Shown: positions 6,208-8,426 of the stretch, piece by piece
How the letters are laid out: each line of letters opens with the position of its first letter
How positions within the stretch are numbered: the stretch's first letter is position 1
Source of the DNA: CG1-02-35-72 sp964564475
GTDB taxonomy: Bacteria; Bacteroidota; Bacteroidia; Flavobacteriales; Flavobacteriaceae
Reading direction: 5' to 3'
Length of the DNA: 8,426 bases
NCBI GenBank assembly: GCA_964564475.1
Contig: CAZMBM010000095.1
Span: 1-8,426, forward strand
The notes under the pieces: generated by a model
What the model was told of the DNA's origin: nothing
The model's input: the letters and a program-made list of their open reading frames with translations, nothing else
Database searches by the model: none
Made by a program: the position numbers and the translations under genes

Positions 6208-6540
6208 TTAGCAACAATCTACTTTGTTATTGACATCTCGATTTAGAAAATCAATCATAATCGCTTTCATTTTAGTCCAAATTTCAGGATCAATACAATA
6301 ACACACCTTAGTGCCGTCAACGTTTCCTTTTATAAGACCTAAATGTCTCAATTCTTTAAGATGTTGAGAGATTGTTGGTTGGGCCAACCGTATTTCGTCA
6401 ACCAATTCACCACAAACGCAAGCCTCAATTTTGAACAAGTGTTGCAGGATAGCAATTCTTGCAGGATGTCCAAATACTTTAGCAAAATTTGCAATCTGAT
6501 TTTGTTCGTCAGTAAACAACTCTGATTTGACTAATCCCAT
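6208..6540 (-). CDS. arsR: ArsR-family arsenite-responsive transcriptional repressor
   Basis: A 110-residue winged-helix regulator of the ArsR/SmtB family, expected to bind the ars promoter as a dimer and leave it when arsenite binds. The N-terminal part holds AKVFGHPARIAILQHL (20-35). The motif EACVCGELV (39-47) carries Cys41 and Cys43 at the position of the ELCVCDL-type metal site of E. coli ArsR. The recognition helix is LAQPTISQHLKELRHLGLI (52-70), followed by the wing GNVDGTKVCYCI (72-83) with Cys80 and Cys82. The last two residues are Cys109 and Cys110. It is the first gene of the ars operon and lies directly below a promoter overlapped by a palindrome. Arsenite is the likely inducer given the downstream genes; antimonite is also plausible. 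Confidence 0.95.
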   Translation of the reverse strand: MGLVKSELFTDEQNQIANFAKVFGHPARIAILQHLFKIEACVCGELVDEIRLAQPTISQHLKELRHLGLIKGNVDGTKVCYCIDPEIWTKMKAIMIDFLNRDVNNKVDCC

Positions 6541-6553
6541 TTTTTATCAGTTT

Positions 6554-6569
6554 ATTGCAATATTACGAT
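6554..6569. promoter_or_regulatory. Probable ArsR operator
   Basis: ATTGCAATATTACGAT (plus strand) is an imperfect 16-base palindrome centred between 6561 and 6562, with six of eight base pairs symmetric. It covers the whole -7 element of the ars promoter, so a bound ArsR dimer would block RNA polymerase. Small AT-rich palindromes of this kind are typical of ArsR/SmtB operators. Binding itself is inferred from position. Confidence 0.5.
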
Positions 6570-6588
6570 TAATGTTTTATTATTCAAA
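6558..6588 (-). promoter_or_regulatory. Promoter of the arsR-arsC-acr3 operon
   Basis: On the minus strand, a perfect -33 element TTTG (complement of 6585-6588) is followed after exactly 19 bases by TAATATTG (complement of 6558-6565), a one-mismatch fit to TAnnTTTG. Transcription should start around 6550, giving a leader of only about ten bases before the arsR ATG, with no Shine-Dalgarno sequence. Confidence 0.7.
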
Positions 6589-6647
6589 AAAATACATACG
6601 ATTTGGAAAATTTTACGCTTTTATTATTTCGTATTGGAGTAAGCACC

Positions 6648-6694
6648 GGGGAATAAATATGGGCTTTGTGCGGGCAGGCGAATGAACGGCGGGC
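6648..6694. other. GC-rich islet with four G-runs between arsR and a lipoprotein gene
   Basis: Within otherwise AT-rich intergenic DNA (6541-6703), bases 6661-6694 are about 70% G+C (24 of 34 counted). On the plus strand, runs of three or four G occur at 6648-6651, 6661-6663, 6672-6674 and 6691-6693, with spacers of 9, 8 and 16 bases. GGGCTTT is directly repeated at 6661-6667 and 6691-6697. I find no open reading frame, convincing hairpin or known RNA here. It may be a repeat-element remnant or a structured element, but its nature is unknown. Confidence 0.4.
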
Positions 6695-6703
6695 TTTTAT
6701 TTC

Positions 6704-7156
6704 TTAATATTCAACTATTATTTCGACATTCAATTCTTGTTGACTATCCATTTTAGGTATCAGTGCATGATAAGTCAGATTCGGTGCAACAGCAGCAATA
6801 TTTTGAAAAAATGTTACCTTTAAATTTAAATTTCCGGTTTCACAATTTTCAAGTAATTCATATGCAATGGATTCATTTCCACTCGCAAGTCCTTTTTTTC
6901 CTATTACCAAATCATAAGTAGAAAAATCAATTGTGGGTTGACAACTTCCTGATACAAATTCGGCAAAATCTAGTTGGTTACTAATAATCATATAATTGTC
7001 AGATAAACCTATATCCATTTGATATTTTGTATTAGTGCAAGCATATTCATTTTCAAGACTTGTTATGTTCACAACATTATCAGTACAATTATTATCATTA
7101 TTGCAAGAATAAAATCCGAAAAATATGATTGAGATAATTAAAATTCTAAGTTTCAT
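6704..7156 (-). CDS. Hypothetical lipoprotein, 150 residues
   Basis: The N-terminus MKLRILIISIIFFGFYSC is a short lipoprotein signal peptide with Cys18 as the lipidated residue, followed by an Asn/Asp-rich linker (NNDNN). Four further cysteines (24, 40, 72, 105) could form two disulfides outside the cytoplasm. The mature domain alternates short hydrophobic strands, for example TIDFSTYDLVIGKKG (75-89), NLNLKVTFFQNIA (109-121) and LNVEIIVEY at the end, suggesting a small beta-rich fold. The pattern 'strand, IDFSxYxLV, strand, alanine-rich turn, YHALIPK' is reminiscent of small Bacteroidota lipoproteins and weakly of PrcB-like domains, but I cannot assign a family. The gene lies 88 bases after the serine hydrolase gene on the same strand and 163 bases before arsR. 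No clear promoter was found upstream, so co-transcription with the hydrolase is possible. Confidence 0.75.
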   Translation of the reverse strand: MKLRILIISIIFFGFYSCNNDNNCTDNVVNITSLENEYACTNTKYQMDIGLSDNYMIISNQLDFAEFVSGSCQPTIDFSTYDLVIGKKGLASGNESIAYELLENCETGNLNLKVTFFQNIAAVAPNLTYHALIPKMDSQQELNVEIIVEY

Positions 7157-7244
7157 AATTGTATTTTTTCATTAGATATTGTTCTTTGAGTTACTCGTAT
7201 CTGGTTTAGCCCCCAATAAGTTCGGAGTGTTCTTTTAAATTTTA

Positions 7245-8426
7245 TTATTGTGCATAGTTGTTGTCTATTTCATTTACAATTTCTTGAAATATGGTTCTCC
7301 AAGAATCAACATTTTTATTCTTTTTCCCCATTCTCACAATAATGATTTTTTCTTTTGGGTAAATGAAAAGATACTGTCCTAAATGTCCGGTTCCCGCAAT
7401 GCTTTTAATTTCATACGAAGCATCTTTCTTATCTGCATAAATCCACCAAAAATTACGGTAATATAAATCATCGGCAAATTCCGATAATTTGTATTTTTCT
7501 GAAATATTGAAACTGTAATTCATCCATTCATTTGAGATTAATTGTTTCCCATTCCAATTACCGTTATTTAATACAAGCCGGCCAAACTTGGCGAAATCAA
7601 TAGCTCTAATATTTAGCCCACTTTCCATTTTTGTCATACCGGATTCTTTACTGTCCATACTCCACGAGCCGGAATATTCCATACCTAATTCATTCCATAA
7701 TTTTTGTTCAAAATACTTAGCCGGAGGAAGGTTTGTAGCCTTTTCAATTATCATTCCAACCATAATAGGATTGTAGGAATTATATTTAAATTTAGTTCCA
7801 GGTTCATATTCAATCGGTAATTCGAGTATTCTTTCTCTTAAATTGGGATAATAATAAGCTTTTGGTTTGTCGCCCCAAGGTAAATCGTGGTCTTTAAATT
7901 GAATCCCACTGCGCATATCCATTAGTTGTGAGATAAGTACTTTTTTGTATCCAAGGTCAGTGTCAATTAAATCCGGAATATATTTTACAACAGGGTCATT
8001 TATGCTATGAATGAGTTTTTGGTCAATGGCAACCCCGGTAATGAGTGATGTAATTGATTTTGCTACTGAAAACGACGTATTTATTAAGTTTCTTTGATAC
8101 CCATTCAAATATCTTTCAAAGAGTAAAGTATCATTTTTTATGACCAAGAATGCAGTTGTACCGGATTCTTCTAAAACGTCTAATAATTCAACTTTTTCAT
8201 TTTCACTCTTTGATACTTCGATATTTTCGAGTTTAGCGTCTAATTTATTGAAAAAATAGAATGGTTTAGAGGACGCCTCAAATTCATATTTTGGAAACTT
8301 TTTAAAATCTTCAACATCAGAGGCCCGCCATTTTATAAATCTACCTAAATAGGTTTTAGTGCTGCAAGAAATATATGCTATCGAAATAGTTGCAATGAAA
8401 AATAACGATATGTATAGTTTTTTTCT
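7245..8426 (-). CDS. Beta-lactamase-fold serine hydrolase, predicted lipoprotein, start codon just outside the window
   Basis: The reading frame stays open from the stop at 7245 to the right edge, giving 393 visible residues. The visible part begins RKKLYISLFFIATISIAYISC, so only the start codon and perhaps a few residues are missing. Its 21st residue is the lipobox cysteine (8364-8366), predicting a lipoprotein outside the inner membrane. The core has the three motifs of the beta-lactamase/penicillin-binding-protein superfamily (Pfam Beta-lactamase, class C-like): SVAK (nucleophile Ser120 and Lys123), YNSYN (Tyr215, the YxN/YxS motif) and GHLGQ (HLG at 348-350 in place of KTG). A TTG at 8145-8147 inside AFLVIKNDTLLFE was rejected as a start because the conserved family N-terminal part and the signal peptide lie upstream. 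Relatives include esterases, D-aminopeptidases and 6-aminohexanoate-dimer hydrolases. The substrate is unknown, and true antibiotic hydrolysis is unlikely without a KTG motif. Confidence 0.88.
   Translation of the reverse strand, partial: RKKLYISLFFIATISIAYISCSTKTYLGRFIKWRASDVEDFKKFPKYEFEASSKPFYFFNKLDAKLENIEVSKSENEKVELLDVLEESGTTAFLVIKNDTLLFERYLNGYQRNLINTSFSVAKSITSLITGVAIDQKLIHSINDPVVKYIPDLIDTDLGYKKVLISQLMDMRSGIQFKDHDLPWGDKPKAYYYPNLRERILELPIEYEPGTKFKYNSYNPIMVGMIIEKATNLPPAKYFEQKLWNELGMEYSGSWSMDSKESGMTKMESGLNIRAIDFAKFGRLVLNNGNWNGKQLISNEWMNYSFNISEKYKLSEFADDLYYRNFWWIYADKKDASYEIKSIAGTGHLGQYLFIYPKEKIIIVRMGKKNKNVDSWRTIFQEIVNEIDNNYAQ

Noticed and set aside
6661..6694. Rho-independent terminator or integron attC site in the GC-rich islet
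   Set aside because: The GC-rich segments are direct rather than inverted repeats, so no stable stem forms, and the attC core pair (RYYYAAC ... GTTRRRY) is absent.
8145..8147. TTG as the start of the serine hydrolase
   Set aside because: The frame remains open upstream to the window edge and encodes a lipoprotein signal peptide and the family's N-terminal region; the TTG is an internal Leu codon in AFLVIKNDTLLFE.
7245..8426. A true class C (AmpC) beta-lactamase
   Set aside because: The third motif is HLG rather than KTG, the protein is a lipoprotein, and the overall pattern fits the broad serine hydrolase/esterase group.

Overview
The window is AT-rich chromosomal DNA (roughly mid-30s % GC by eye) from a member of the Bacteroidota, most likely a Flavobacteriia-type organism. 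The evidence is: promoters of the Bacteroidota type (TTTG, a spacer of about 19 bases, then TAnnTTTG); almost no Shine-Dalgarno sequences before start codons; three predicted lipoproteins with short lipoboxes ending in SC; and an ars operon built on the long ArsC and ACR3 forms common in that phylum. No tRNA, rRNA, CRISPR array, transposase or phage gene is visible.

Layout from left to right. (1) The 5' part of prfC (release factor 3) runs on the minus strand off the left edge. It is divergent from an exported D-Ala-D-Ala dipeptidase of the VanX/DdpX family, and each gene has its own TAnnTTTG promoter in the 149-base gap. (2) A GNAT acetyltransferase overlaps an HI0933/YhiN-family flavoprotein by one base (TAATG), so the two are probably translationally coupled. 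(3) A very small TolQ/ExbB/MotA-like membrane protein (minus strand) converges on the flavoprotein. It is divergent from a secreted protein with a strongly basic tail, and the shared intergenic region holds an 11-base-spaced direct repeat that could be a response-regulator site. (4) A compact arsenic-resistance operon follows on the minus strand, transcribed arsR, then arsC, then acr3. Its promoter is clear, and an imperfect palindrome covers the -7 element, as expected for ArsR autorepression. (5) Two lipoprotein genes follow on the minus strand: a 150-residue cysteine-containing lipoprotein of unknown function, and a beta-lactamase-fold serine hydrolase whose start codon lies just beyond the right edge.

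The ars genes are the only clear functional system: ArsC reduces arsenate to arsenite, ACR3 exports arsenite, and ArsR senses arsenite and controls the operon. The other genes are housekeeping or envelope functions without an obvious common pathway. I did not find a convincing undescribed multi-gene system. The least explained items are the mini TolQ-like protein with no visible ExbD/TolR partner, its divergent secreted neighbour and their shared control region, and a GC-rich islet between the ars promoter and the neighbouring lipoprotein gene.
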